In this document: positions 19,194 through 27,061 of the stretch, in pieces | Layout of the letters: each line of letters begins with the position of its first letter | Numbering within the stretch: the first letter of the stretch is position 1 | Assembly: GCF_004768465.1 (NCBI RefSeq) | Contig: NZ_SRMF01000005.1 | Coordinates: forward strand, 140,671-204,670 | Source of the DNA: Natronospirillum operosum | Lineage (GTDB): Bacteria; Pseudomonadota; Gammaproteobacteria; Pseudomonadales; Natronospirillaceae | Reading direction: 5' to 3' | DNA: 64,000 nucleotides | Position numbers and translations under genes: made by a program | Notes under the pieces: generated by a model | Database searches by the model: none | What the model saw: only the letters and a program-made list of their open reading frames with translations | What the model was told of the DNA's origin: nothing

Positions 19194-19276
19194 GCCCGAC
19201 GCATTCGTCCTTTCCTTTACGGAACCTGACCGGCCTGAGATGATCAGAAGCTGGAACCGCACCGGAGTACAGGCTT

Positions 19277-20512
19277 ATGAGTCCGCAGCGCCAGAAACTG
19301 ACGTTCGAGAATGCACAGGGGCAGGCCCTTTCCGGGTTGCTGGAGCTGCCCGCCGGGCCGGTTCTGGGTTATGCGCTCTTTGCCCACTGCTTTACCTGCG
19401 GCAAGGATATTCGATCGGCCTCGCGTATTGCCCGCACTCTGGCCGGGCAGGGCATTGCCACCCTGCGTTTCGACTTTACCGGGCTCGGCAGCAGTGACGG
19501 CGACTTCGCCAATACCAACTTCTCCTCCAATGTGGAGGATCTGGTCGCGGCGGCAGACTACCTCAAGGCCCATCATGAGGCACCGACGATGCTGATCGGC
19601 CACAGTCTGGGCGGCGCTGCCGTGCTGGCGGCGGCGGCACAGGTGCCCTCGGCAAAAGCCGTGATCACAATAGGCGCTCCCTCGGAACCGGGCCATGTGG
19701 CGCACCTGTTCGACGGCGCCCGGGAAGAGATCGAACAGGAAGGCGAGGCCAACGTCAGTCTTGCCGGTCGGCCGTTTCGTATCCGCAGGCAGTTTCTGGA
19801 AGACATCGAGGCCCACAACCTGGCCCGGCATATTCGCAACCTGCGCCGCCCACTGCTGATCTTCCATGCGCCCATGGACCAGACGGTATCAATCGACGAA
19901 GCCGCTGTGATCTATCAGCACGCCATGCATCCCAAGAGTTTCGTGTCGCTGGATGATGCCGACCACCTGGTGACCCGGGATGCGGATGCCGCCTACATTG
20001 CCGATACGCTGGCCGCCTGGGTGAAGCGCTACCTGGAAGTGGACAGCACCCCCGGCGACAGGCCGGTCGTGCAGCAGGGGCATGTGCTGGTGACCGAACA
20101 GGACGAGGCCTTCACCCGCCATGTCTATGCCGACGAGCATCACTGGCTGGCCGATGAACCCACCGCCATGGGCGGCAAAAATCTGGGGCCGGACCCCTAC
20201 GAGCATCTGCTGGCCGCGCTCGGCACCTGCACTTCCATGACCATCCGCATGTATGCCAATCGCAAGCAGTGGCCGGTGGAAGATATTCAGGTATCCCTGA
20301 CCCACGATCGTGAGCACTGTGCCGACTGCGAAGCCTCCGGCCTGCCCACGGACAGCCAGGGCAGAATAGACGTGATTCGGCGCACGGTGCAGATCAACGC
20401 CCCGAAACTGAATGAGGAGCAACACCAGCGCCTGCTGGAAATCGCTGACCGTTGCCCGGTGCACAAGACGCTGACCAACACCATCCGCATCGAGACCAAC
20501 GTCGGCGCCTGA
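19277..20512 (+). CDS. bifunctional alpha/beta hydrolase-OsmC fusion protein
   Basis: 411 residues. The N-terminal 1-250 is an alpha/beta hydrolase: 'LFAHCFTCGKD', nucleophile elbow 'IGHSLGGAA' and a late 'DADHLVT' His. From about 270 to the end is an OsmC/Ohr-type domain with two redox Cys, in 'ALGTCTSMTIRMYA' and 'ADRCPVHKTL'. This fusion is a recognised family in proteobacteria. The OsmC half reduces organic hydroperoxides; the hydrolase substrate is not known. GGAG precedes the ATG by nine bases. It stands alone, convergent with the chemoreceptor gene. Confidence 0.9.
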   Translation: MSPQRQKLTFENAQGQALSGLLELPAGPVLGYALFAHCFTCGKDIRSASRIARTLAGQGIATLRFDFTGLGSSDGDFANTNFSSNVEDLVAAADYLKAHHEAPTMLIGHSLGGAAVLAAAAQVPSAKAVITIGAPSEPGHVAHLFDGAREEIEQEGEANVSLAGRPFRIRRQFLEDIEAHNLARHIRNLRRPLLIFHAPMDQTVSIDEAAVIYQHAMHPKSFVSLDDADHLVTRDADAAYIADTLAAWVKRYLEVDSTPGDRPVVQQGHVLVTEQDEAFTRHVYADEHHWLADEPTAMGGKNLGPDPYEHLLAALGTCTSMTIRMYANRKQWPVEDIQVSLTHDREHCADCEASGLPTDSQGRIDVIRRTVQINAPKLNEEQHQRLLEIADRCPVHKTLTNTIRIETNVGA

Positions 20513-20566
20513 CCGACTGCTCGGTGATCGGCATCATGCTGCACCCGAGAACATCCGATGCACCAC

Positions 20567-22204
20567 TCAGGTGGTGAATCGGGCGACCATTTGGTCCAGC
20601 GTGGATGCCAGCTGATTGATGCCGGTACCCGCTTTCAGAGACTGTTTGGCGCCATCGGATGCCTGTTCGGACAGGTCTCGGATGTCAGTCAGATTCTGGT
20701 CGATTTCCCGAGTGACCTGGGCCTGCTGTTCTGTCGCACTGGCTACCGATTCGTTGCGCTCACTGGTGCTGGCGGCAAGTTCAGAGATCTCCAATAATGC
20801 CGCTTTCGCCTGTTGCGCGACGGACATGGCGTTATCTGATTCCTGCACGCTTGAATTGATGGCTTGAATGACATCGTCAGAGCTGCTCTGGGCGGCGGCA
20901 ATCAGTGTTTCAACCTGCTGGAGGGATTGTTCGGTTCGATGTGCCAGCGACCTGACTTCATCCGACACCACGGCAAAGCCTCTTCCTGATTCGCCGGCGC
21001 GGGCTGCCTCAATAGCGGCATTCAGGGCAAGCAGGTTGGTTTGCCCCGAAATATCTCGAATGACATCAAGGACAGTGGATACTTCCTCCACTCGACTGAC
21101 CAGATTGTCTGCGTCTCTTGATGCGGTGGAGATCTTTTCGGCGACGGCACCGATGGCCTGTGCCGACTGCTCCACATGTTGGGCCCCGGTGGTGGACAGG
21201 CGCTCGGATCGAGCGCTTTCCGTTGCCGTTTCAGCGGCAAGGGCCGCGACATTCGAAACCGCCGTTGACAGCTCGTTCATGGCAGTGGCGGCCTGGGCTA
21301 TTTTCTCGTTCTGCTCTTCGATGGTTGCGGTTGAATCGGTATTCACACCAGTGAGCTCGCCGGCAGTGTGGCTGAGTTGGTTGGAGGACGTCTTTATCTG
21401 GTTCAGAATATCTCTGAGGTTCGACTGCATTTCACCCAGGCCATTGCAGACATCACCCAGTTCATCGTGCCGAACGACCTGAATGGTCTGGTCGAGTTTA
21501 CCGACACTGATATCCTGCAAAGCGGTCTTGATGTGACCCAGTGGTCTGTTGATGATGCGGGTGAGATAGGTGCTGATGCCGATGGCAAGCAGCAAGGCCA
21601 TCCCCAGAGTCATGGTCAGTCCAATGATCAGTGAATCGAAGCGTTTGGCTGCCTGGGTGCGCTGGCTCGACGCGAATGCCATCCGCGCCTGTATGAGCTC
21701 TGAGGTCAACTCGTTGAGTGTTGCAAACATGCCCTGAATGGGGTCCTGAATGTAATTGGATGCGGTAATCAGGTCACGGTTCAGTATCAGTCTGGTCGCT
21801 TCCTGCACGCCATCGGTCAGGTAAACGTCCATTGCACTGCCGATCTCATCAGCCGTTGCTCGTTCACCTGGTGACAGATCGAGCTGACTGATGGTTTCCC
21901 AGTGCCCTGATATAGCGGTATTGCGATTTTCCATTCGTTCACGCCGTGCATTGACCTGTTCTTCGGTAAACCGGGTTCGCGGATCCAGAGTCTGGGCTTC
22001 AAGCAATTCGATATAACTTTCCTGAATGAGGCTGGAAAAGGTTGCCATTTCAGCCAGCCCGACGACGGACTGACTGTACATGGTTTCGAGGTCGTTGTTA
22101 CTCATACCCTTGCCCAGAGCACCAACGACACCAATGACGATCATCAAAAGAGATACGACTGAGAATGCGATGTATAAAATGGCCTTGATGCTCATTGTTT
22201 TCAT
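20567..22204 (-). CDS. methyl-accepting chemotaxis protein
   Basis: 545 residues. One transmembrane helix lies at about 7-30, a periplasmic four-helix-bundle-like sensor domain occupies about 31-190, a second membrane helix is near 195-215, then a HAMP domain and a long signalling coiled coil whose tip is '[16 protein letters not shown]' with '[21 protein letters not shown]'. The protein lacks a C-terminal CheR pentapeptide. The start at 22204 follows AGGTG at good spacing; two other in-frame ATG codons are close. It lies directly downstream of the aldolase gene on the same strand (32 bases from stop to start), so it could sense a sugar or polyol used by the adjacent locus; this is inference. 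Confidence 0.88.
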   Translation of the reverse strand: MKTMSIKAILYIAFSVVSLLMIVIGVVGALGKGMSNNDLETMYSQSVVGLAEMATFSSLIQESYIELLEAQTLDPRTRFTEEQVNARRERMENRNTAISGHWETISQLDLSPGERATADEIGSAMDVYLTDGVQEATRLILNRDLITASNYIQDPIQGMFATLNELTSELIQARMAFASSQRTQAAKRFDSLIIGLTMTLGMALLLAIGISTYLTRIINRPLGHIKTALQDISVGKLDQTIQVVRHDELGDVCNGLGEMQSNLRDILNQIKTSSNQLSHTAGELTGVNTDSTATIEEQNEKIAQAATAMNELSTAVSNVAALAAETATESARSERLSTTGAQHVEQSAQAIGAVAEKISTASRDADNLVSRVEEVSTVLDVIRDISGQTNLLALNAAIEAARAGESGRGFAVVSDEVRSLAHRTEQSLQQVETLIAAAQSSSDDVIQAINSSVQESDNAMSVAQQAKAALLEISELAASTSERNESVASATEQQAQVTREIDQNLTDIRDLSEQASDGAKQSLKAGTGINQLASTLDQMVARFTT

Positions 22205-22236
22205 TGTGTGCACCTGATGAATTTGTTGTCCGGGCG

Positions 22237-23247
22237 TTAGTCGTTATATCGTTTAATCATCTCCAACAGAGGAATGGGCTTCAGTTTGGAGGCCTGTCCC
22301 GCACTGCCGAAAGCTTCGAACCTGGCTTCACAGACGGATTGCATCGCCTGAATGCTGGCCTTGAGATACTGGCGTGGGTCGAAGGCACTGGGGTTTTCGG
22401 CCAGGGATTGTCTGATCGCGGCCGTACTGGCCAGACGAAGGTCCGTATCGACGTTGACCTTACGCACCCCGTGGCGGATGCCCTTGACGATGTCCTCAAC
22501 CGGCACGCCATAGGTTTCTGGGATCTCGCCGCCAAACTGGTTGATCAATGCCACCAGTTCGGCGGGTACGGAGGACGAACCGTGCATGACCAGGTGGGTA
22601 TCGGGCAGCTTCTGATGAATTTCCTGAATACGGCCCATGGCCAGTGTCTCGCCCGTGGGTGGCTGCGAGAACTTGTAGGCGCCATGGCTGGTGCCGATCG
22701 CCACCGCCAGGGCATCCACCTGGGTGGCATCTACAAAGGCGACCGCTTCATCCACGTCGGTCAGCAACTGCTCCCTGCTGAGACTGTCGTGATCCTGTTC
22801 CAGCGAGCCGAGACAGCCGAGCTCACCTTCTACAGAAACACCGCAGGCATGGGCCGCGCGTGTCGCTTCGGCAGTGACGCGAACGTTGTACTCGAAGTCC
22901 GCAGGTGTTTTGCCGTCCTCCAGCAGTGAGCCGTCCATCATGACGGAACTGAATCCGGATTGAATGGACCGCAGGCAGACGGCGACACTCGCCCCGTGAT
23001 CCTGATGCAGACAGATCGGAATGGTGGGGAATTCCGCACTGGCAGCTTCCACCATCTTTTGCAGGAAATTGGGCCCGGCATAACGGCGGGCACCTGCTGA
23101 TGCCTGCAGTATCACCGGTGAATCCATGCGCCTGGCCGCCTGCATGATGGCCCGCACCTGCTCCAGATTGTTGATGTTGAACGCTGGCATGCCATAGCTG
23201 TTCTCAGCGGCATGATCCAGCAGCTGTCTGAGTGTGATTAGCGCCAT
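22237..23247 (-). CDS. class II fructose-bisphosphate aldolase
   Basis: 336 residues with the zinc-binding pattern of class II aldolases: '[10 protein letters not shown]' (zinc His and catalytic Asp), '[11 protein letters not shown]', '[11 protein letters not shown]' (zinc His), '[10 protein letters not shown]' (zinc His) and 'KVNVDTDLR'. The length and extra segments match the Calvin-cycle (CbbA) subtype, which also makes sedoheptulose 1,7-bisphosphate from erythrose 4-phosphate and dihydroxyacetone phosphate. It is divergent from a SorC-type regulator and belongs to the erythritol locus, where erythrose 4-phosphate is the end product of the ery enzymes. A dual FBP/SBP role is inferred. Confidence 0.88.
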   Translation of the reverse strand: MALITLRQLLDHAAENSYGMPAFNINNLEQVRAIMQAARRMDSPVILQASAGARRYAGPNFLQKMVEAASAEFPTIPICLHQDHGASVAVCLRSIQSGFSSVMMDGSLLEDGKTPADFEYNVRVTAEATRAAHACGVSVEGELGCLGSLEQDHDSLSREQLLTDVDEAVAFVDATQVDALAVAIGTSHGAYKFSQPPTGETLAMGRIQEIHQKLPDTHLVMHGSSSVPAELVALINQFGGEIPETYGVPVEDIVKGIRHGVRKVNVDTDLRLASTAAIRQSLAENPSAFDPRQYLKASIQAMQSVCEARFEAFGSAGQASKLKPIPLLEMIKRYND

Positions 23248-23269
23248 AATGTCTTAGTCCACTCTGTGC

Positions 23270-23313
23270 TCGAACTGTTCTCAAGGTATGATCAAATGAT
23301 CATTCATAGATCA
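23270..23313. promoter_or_regulatory. candidate SorC-type regulator operator in the aldolase/sorC divergent region
   Basis: Two dyads lie here: TCGAACTGTTC at 23270-23280, which contains GAAC-T-GTTC, and TGATC-ATTCATA-GATCA at 23297-23313. The first differs at a single base from TCGAACAGTTC at 24671-24681 in front of eryI. The shared motif flanks the SorC-type regulator gene on both sides, which makes that regulator the likely binder. Confidence 0.45.
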
Positions 23314-23461
23314 GATGTTAGTTATCACAGGTGCTTAAGTCAATGCCTGAGTCGGAGTGCCTGACTGGCGCTGGGTATCTGTTGATCAGCCCCTGACAAA
23401 ATGAATATCGCGGCATTGTGCGCTATGCTGTGGCTCGAAATCACGGCTGAGATGAGTCCTC

Positions 23462-24451
23462 ATGAACGACCCCATAAACGATCCTGAAATTGCGCTGATG
23501 ACCGAGATTGCCAGCCTGTACTACGTGGAGGGAGAGACTCAGGAGGTGATTGCGAAGAAGCTGCACATTTCCAGGATCAAGGTTGGGCGGCTGCTGAAGA
23601 AGGCGCATTCCGCAGGCATTGTCGATGTTCGAGTCAGGCACCATCCCTCTGTGAGCGGTGATATTGAATCGAGCCTGGTGAAAAAATTCGGCATAAAGAG
23701 AGCCTTGATCGCCCCTGATTTCTCGGATGCTCAAAGTCAGCGTCACGCGGTGGCAGGGTTGGTAGCCGATTACCTGACGCGACGTCTGACCGATAACAAG
23801 ATTGTGGCAGTGGGCATGGGGCGCAATGTGGGCGCTGTCGCTGACAACGTGTTTTCGCAGCACACCTGCAAAGCCTCATTTGTCTCGGCAATCGGAGGCT
23901 CGCTGCGGGCGGGTGAGTACATGAACCCCGACCATATCTGTCGTCGCCTGGCTGCCAAGTTTGGCGGGGAAAGTGAAACCCTTTATGCGCCGGCGCTGGT
24001 ACAGGATCAGGTGCTGCGAGAAGCCCTGCAGGAAAACCCCACGGTCAAACAGACCCTGGATCGGGCGCGCCGGGCTGACCTGGCTCTGGTCGGTGTCGGA
24101 GACATGAGTGAAGACAGCAATATGGTGCGCATGGGCTGGTTTTCGCCGCAGGAAATTGCCGAAGCCCGCCTGGCCGGGACGGTGGGTGATGTGATGGGTT
24201 ATGACTTCATCGACATACATGGCCGGGAGTCTCAGGCGGCCATGCGAGGGCGCGTCATCGGGCTGGATATCCATGACCTGAGGCGAATTCCGGATGTGGT
24301 GGCCATCGCCAGCGAGAATACCAAGGCGTCCGGCATCCTGGGCGCTCTGAGAACGGGTGTTATTGATACGTTGGCAACCAGTACCACCAACGCGATGACA
24401 GTGCTGAGCCTGGCGGATGCCACTCAGGGCCCGGGCGAGAACTCGAACTGA
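23462..24451 (+). CDS. SorC/DeoR family sugar-binding transcriptional regulator
   Basis: 329 residues. An N-terminal helix-turn-helix lies at about 22-50 ('TQEVIAKKLHISRIKVGRLL'), followed by a SorC-type sugar-phosphate-binding domain ('VGMGRNVGAVADNV', 'VSAIGGSLRAG', 'LVGVGDMSEDS'). Proteins of this family are tetrameric regulators released or activated by phosphosugars. It is divergent from the aldolase gene and upstream of eryI, and similar dyads lie in both promoter regions, so it probably controls the isomerase and aldolase part of the locus. It is a distant paralogue of EryD at 36032. Confidence 0.85.
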   Translation: MNDPINDPEIALMTEIASLYYVEGETQEVIAKKLHISRIKVGRLLKKAHSAGIVDVRVRHHPSVSGDIESSLVKKFGIKRALIAPDFSDAQSQRHAVAGLVADYLTRRLTDNKIVAVGMGRNVGAVADNVFSQHTCKASFVSAIGGSLRAGEYMNPDHICRRLAAKFGGESETLYAPALVQDQVLREALQENPTVKQTLDRARRADLALVGVGDMSEDSNMVRMGWFSPQEIAEARLAGTVGDVMGYDFIDIHGRESQAAMRGRVIGLDIHDLRRIPDVVAIASENTKASGILGALRTGVIDTLATSTTNAMTVLSLADATQGPGENSN

Positions 24452-24655
24452 ACAGGCCTGTGGCAGCCCGCCATAATCTCCCTCTTCTCTCTGGCACGCA
24501 ATGTGTCTTCTGTGCTGTAACCGCCTTGATCATACGGCTCGAATGTCCTTGTTCATCGTCGACCTGAGGGGTGTCTGCCTGTCAGGCGGTTCATTCTGGA
24601 TGAACAGTTGATCAGCGGGTGTATATTTGTTGTTTGTGGTGCTACAATTGTTCAG

Positions 24656-24681
24656 TGTTCGCTCATATGATCGAACAGTTC
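24656..24681. promoter_or_regulatory. long palindrome upstream of eryI
   Basis: TGTTCG-N-TCATATGA-N-CGAACA is a 22-bp dyad (24656-24677) with only the two N positions unmatched, ending 27 bases before the eryI start. It overlaps TCGAACAGTTC, shared with one mismatch with the aldolase promoter. The position close to the start fits repression by the SorC-type regulator at 23462. Confidence 0.5.
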
Positions 24682-24704
24682 ACCGGCTACATGTGGAGAA
24701 GACA

Positions 24705-25172
24705 ATGAACACCAAGCCAACAATCGCGATTGGATGTGATGACGCTGCTGTCGAGATGAAAGAGCAATTGAAGAGCCATTTAACAGGCAGTGGCTTTGAG
24801 GTAACTGATTTTGGTGTGCAGGCAGGTGAGAGTGCCCTGTATCCCGATGTGGCCCATGTGCTGGCGACATCGGTAAAAGAAAAGAAACAACAGTTCGGCG
24901 TGCTGTGCTGCGGCACCGGTATCGGCATGGCGATGACCGCGAACAAGGTACCTGGTATTCGCGCTGCTCAGGCGCATGACAACTACTCGGCCGAACGGGC
25001 ACGCAAGAGCAACGATGCGCAGATCATAACCCTGGGAGCTCGGGTGATTGGCATCGAACTGGCGAAAAGTATAGTGGATTCGTTTTTGGCGTCGGACTTT
25101 GACAGCCAGAGGTCCGGAGACAAGGTCGAGAGAATTCGCCACTATGAGTCACTGGAACACGGCAAGGCGTGA
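24705..25172 (+). CDS. eryI: RpiB-type D-erythrose-4-phosphate isomerase
   Basis: 155 residues of the RpiB/LacA family. The active-site segment 'GVLCCGTGIGMAMTANKVPGIRAA' (quoted in part: Cys-Gly-Thr-Gly) and 'ARKSNDAQIITLGARVIG' are clear. In Brucella the RpiB homologue of the ery locus (EryI) interconverts a tetrulose phosphate and D-erythrose 4-phosphate, and the sequence and locus here match that enzyme better than a general ribose-phosphate isomerase. ATG at 24705 has GGAG eight bases upstream; the open frame further upstream covers the operator and is not coding. It converges on eryH. Confidence 0.82.
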   Translation: MNTKPTIAIGCDDAAVEMKEQLKSHLTGSGFEVTDFGVQAGESALYPDVAHVLATSVKEKKQQFGVLCCGTGIGMAMTANKVPGIRAAQAHDNYSAERARKSNDAQIITLGARVIGIELAKSIVDSFLASDFDSQRSGDKVERIRHYESLEHGKA

Positions 25173-25369
25173 AGCAGGCGCTGAATCTCAACGGTAGGGC
25201 TATGAAGAAGTATCCGGTGGTAGCCCCGATTCGGGGAGCATCAGGTCCAGATTGCTGGTTGGTCCATGGGGGTCATGAACGCTTTGGCGTTGAACGGAAG
25301 TGAGGGCGGGTTGCCCTGTACAAGGGTCGCTCCGCCGCTTCGTTCCTGTTTTTCCTGGTGTCTTTCGGG

Positions 25370-26128
25370 TCACAGTTCTCTCGCGCAACGCTGGAGGATG
25401 TCAATGTAGCCTGCGGCCTGCCATGCGGATCGACCAATGAACAGACCGTCGATATGTGTTTCCCGGATCAGGTCGGTGGCATTGTCCGGATTGACGCTGC
25501 CGCCATAGAGGCAGGGAACAGGGACTGCCGTGATCTCCTGGGCAAGGGCGCCAATGAACTGATGTTTCTCGTTGGCGTATTGCGGTGTAGCGGGCTTGCC
25601 GTGCTCCCCTATGGCCCAGACCGGCTCATAGGCAAACAGGATGGGCGCCTTCATCTGAGTGGCGTCAAGCAGTGACAACGCGCCGCGCACCTGTTGTTCC
25701 AGCACCTGATCTGCTCGTCCGGCGTCCTTTTCCTGCTCTGTTTCGCCGACACAGATCAACGGGATCAGGCCGTGGCGAATAGCGGCTTCGGTCTTCCTGC
25801 CAATGGCTTCGTCTGTTTCTCCAAAATGTGTGCGCCGTTCCGAGTGCCCGAGCTCTACCATGTCGAGTTGACAGTCCGTGAGCATGGTGGGGGAGATCTC
25901 CCCGGTCCAGGCGCCGTGCTCTGCCCAGTGCATGTTTTGCGCACCCACTCGAACCCTGGTTGATTGCAGAGCCGCCTTGACTTGTCTGGCCGAGGTAAAT
26001 GGGGGAATCACGAACGGGACCAGTCTGTCGTCAACGGGTGCGCTCTTGAGTTGTTCTGTATAGCTAAGTGCCTCCGTGAGGGTCTTGTTCATCTTCCAGC
26101 TGGTGCCGATCCAGTATTGTTTCGTCAT
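25370..26128 (-). CDS. eryH: TpiA2-type tetrulose-4-phosphate isomerase
   Basis: 252 residues, a triosephosphate isomerase-fold enzyme. Catalytic Lys in 'SWKMNKTL' (about K12), His in 'VELGHSERRTHFGE' and Glu in 'FAYEPVWAIGEHGKP' are all present. The flexible loop reads AIGEHGKPAT instead of the AIGTGKTAT of housekeeping TpiA, and 'IPPFTSARQV' and 'HIDGLFIGRSAW' match the TpiA2/EryH branch, which in Brucella isomerises D-3-tetrulose 4-phosphate on the way to D-erythrose 4-phosphate. Its first 65 bases overlap the 3' end of the DeoR gene, an unusually long overlap implying coupled translation. Confidence 0.82.
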   Translation of the reverse strand: MTKQYWIGTSWKMNKTLTEALSYTEQLKSAPVDDRLVPFVIPPFTSARQVKAALQSTRVRVGAQNMHWAEHGAWTGEISPTMLTDCQLDMVELGHSERRTHFGETDEAIGRKTEAAIRHGLIPLICVGETEQEKDAGRADQVLEQQVRGALSLLDATQMKAPILFAYEPVWAIGEHGKPATPQYANEKHQFIGALAQEITAVPVPCLYGGSVNPDNATDLIRETHIDGLFIGRSAWQAAGYIDILQRCAREL

Positions 26129-26897
26129 TGTGTTGGTCCTCGGTGAAATGGAGTCGTACGCCTTCCTGACGGAGGTTCCGGACAGTTTCTGTCGGTAATT
26201 GGGGGCTCACAATCACCCCGTCAAACTCGCTCAGATGCGAGAAAACATGCAGGGCGGTTTTGCCGAACTTTTGGTGGTCAACCATCAGATAGGCCTTGCT
26301 GGCGGACTCGATCATCTGTCGCTTGACGGCGAGAATTTCCTGGTCCTGGTGATAGGCTGTGGCGTTTGTGATGGCCGACGTTGAAAGCAACGCAATGTCT
26401 GCTCTGAGCGTTGAGAGTGCGTTATGAGTCAGTACACCAAAGAAGCCGTTGAACTTCTTGGCATAGCTGCCCCCCAGCGTGATCAATGTAATACCGGGCC
26501 TGCCTGACAGCTGTTTTACTATTTCCAGATTGTTCGTGATAACAGTCAGTGGTGTTTTCTTCAGGAGGTAGGGGATGATGGCCAGCGACGTTGAACCATC
26601 GTCAATCATCACACTGGTTCCCGGCTCAATGAACTGCGCTGCTTTTTCTGCGATCTCTCTCTTTTCCTCGGTTGCGATTCGAACACGGTAGCGGAAGTCG
26701 CTCTCGAACTGGCCGCTGGCTTCGATGGTCGCGCCTCCACGAACCTTTCTCAGCAAACCTTCATCCTCCAGGAAATCAAGATCTCTGTGGATGGTCATTT
26801 TCGAGACGGCAAAGGTGTCAGCAAGTTCATCTACAGCTGCTGAACCGTTCTCAATCAGGAATTCAACGATGTCGTCACGGCGGTCTTCGGGTCTCAT
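26064..26897 (-). CDS. DeoR family regulator of the erythritol locus
   Basis: 277 residues. The N-terminal DeoR winged helix ('AAVDELADTFAVSKMTIHRDL', read in part, then 'LEDEGLLRKVRGGA') is followed by the sugar-phosphate sensor domain ('IDDGSTSLAIIPYLL', 'ALLSTSAITNATAYH'). Rhizobial and Brucella ery loci carry a DeoR gene directly before tpiA2 and rpiB, the same order as here. It is divergent from the transketolase gene; the 164 bp between them hold TAACAT/ATGTTA half-sites. The start is preceded by a three-fold repeat of its ribosome-binding site (separate entry). The 3' end runs 65 bases into eryH. Confidence 0.85.
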   Translation of the reverse strand: MRPEDRRDDIVEFLIENGSAAVDELADTFAVSKMTIHRDLDFLEDEGLLRKVRGGATIEASGQFESDFRYRVRIATEEKREIAEKAAQFIEPGTSVMIDDGSTSLAIIPYLLKKTPLTVITNNLEIVKQLSGRPGITLITLGGSYAKKFNGFFGVLTHNALSTLRADIALLSTSAITNATAYHQDQEILAVKRQMIESASKAYLMVDHQKFGKTALHVFSHLSEFDGVIVSPQLPTETVRNLRQEGVRLHFTEDQHNDETILDRHQLEDEQDPHGGT

Positions 26898-26947
26898 GGT
26901 TCAGCTCCTGTGGCTCAGCTCCTGTGGCTCAGCTCCTGTGGCTCAGC
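26898..26947 (-). repeat. 14-bp tandem repeat carrying three ribosome-binding sites before the deoR-eryH operon
   Basis: Read on the minus strand, ACAGGAGCTGAGCC occurs three times in a row, plus a partial copy, ending directly at the deoR ATG (last unit ACAGGAGCTGAACC). Each unit contains AGGAG. Only the nearest copy is at working distance from the start. Tandem copies can gain or lose units by slippage, so the leader length may vary between cells or strains, although the proximal site would remain. Confidence 0.8.
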
Positions 26948-26961
26948 GCGCCCTCAGTTTA

Positions 26962-27018
26962 TAACATTAAATTTATCAAAAGTAACATAAAAATGTTATT
27001 TAAGGGATTTTCATGTTA
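26962..27018. promoter_or_regulatory. operator region with TAACAT/ATGTTA half-sites between deoR and tkt
   Basis: The core is the 16-bp perfect palindrome TAACATAAAAATGTTA at 26983-26998. Outer half-sites TAACAT (26962-26967) and ATGTTA (27013-27018) flank it, giving four half-sites in 57 bp. The identical 16-mer occurs at 35788-35803 in the ABC/eryD promoter region, so one regulator probably controls both. EryD and the DeoR protein encoded here are the candidates. Confidence 0.65.
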
Positions 27019-27061
27019 ATATTAATTCAGGTCGAGCTTTAACTATAACGGAGAACAGACG

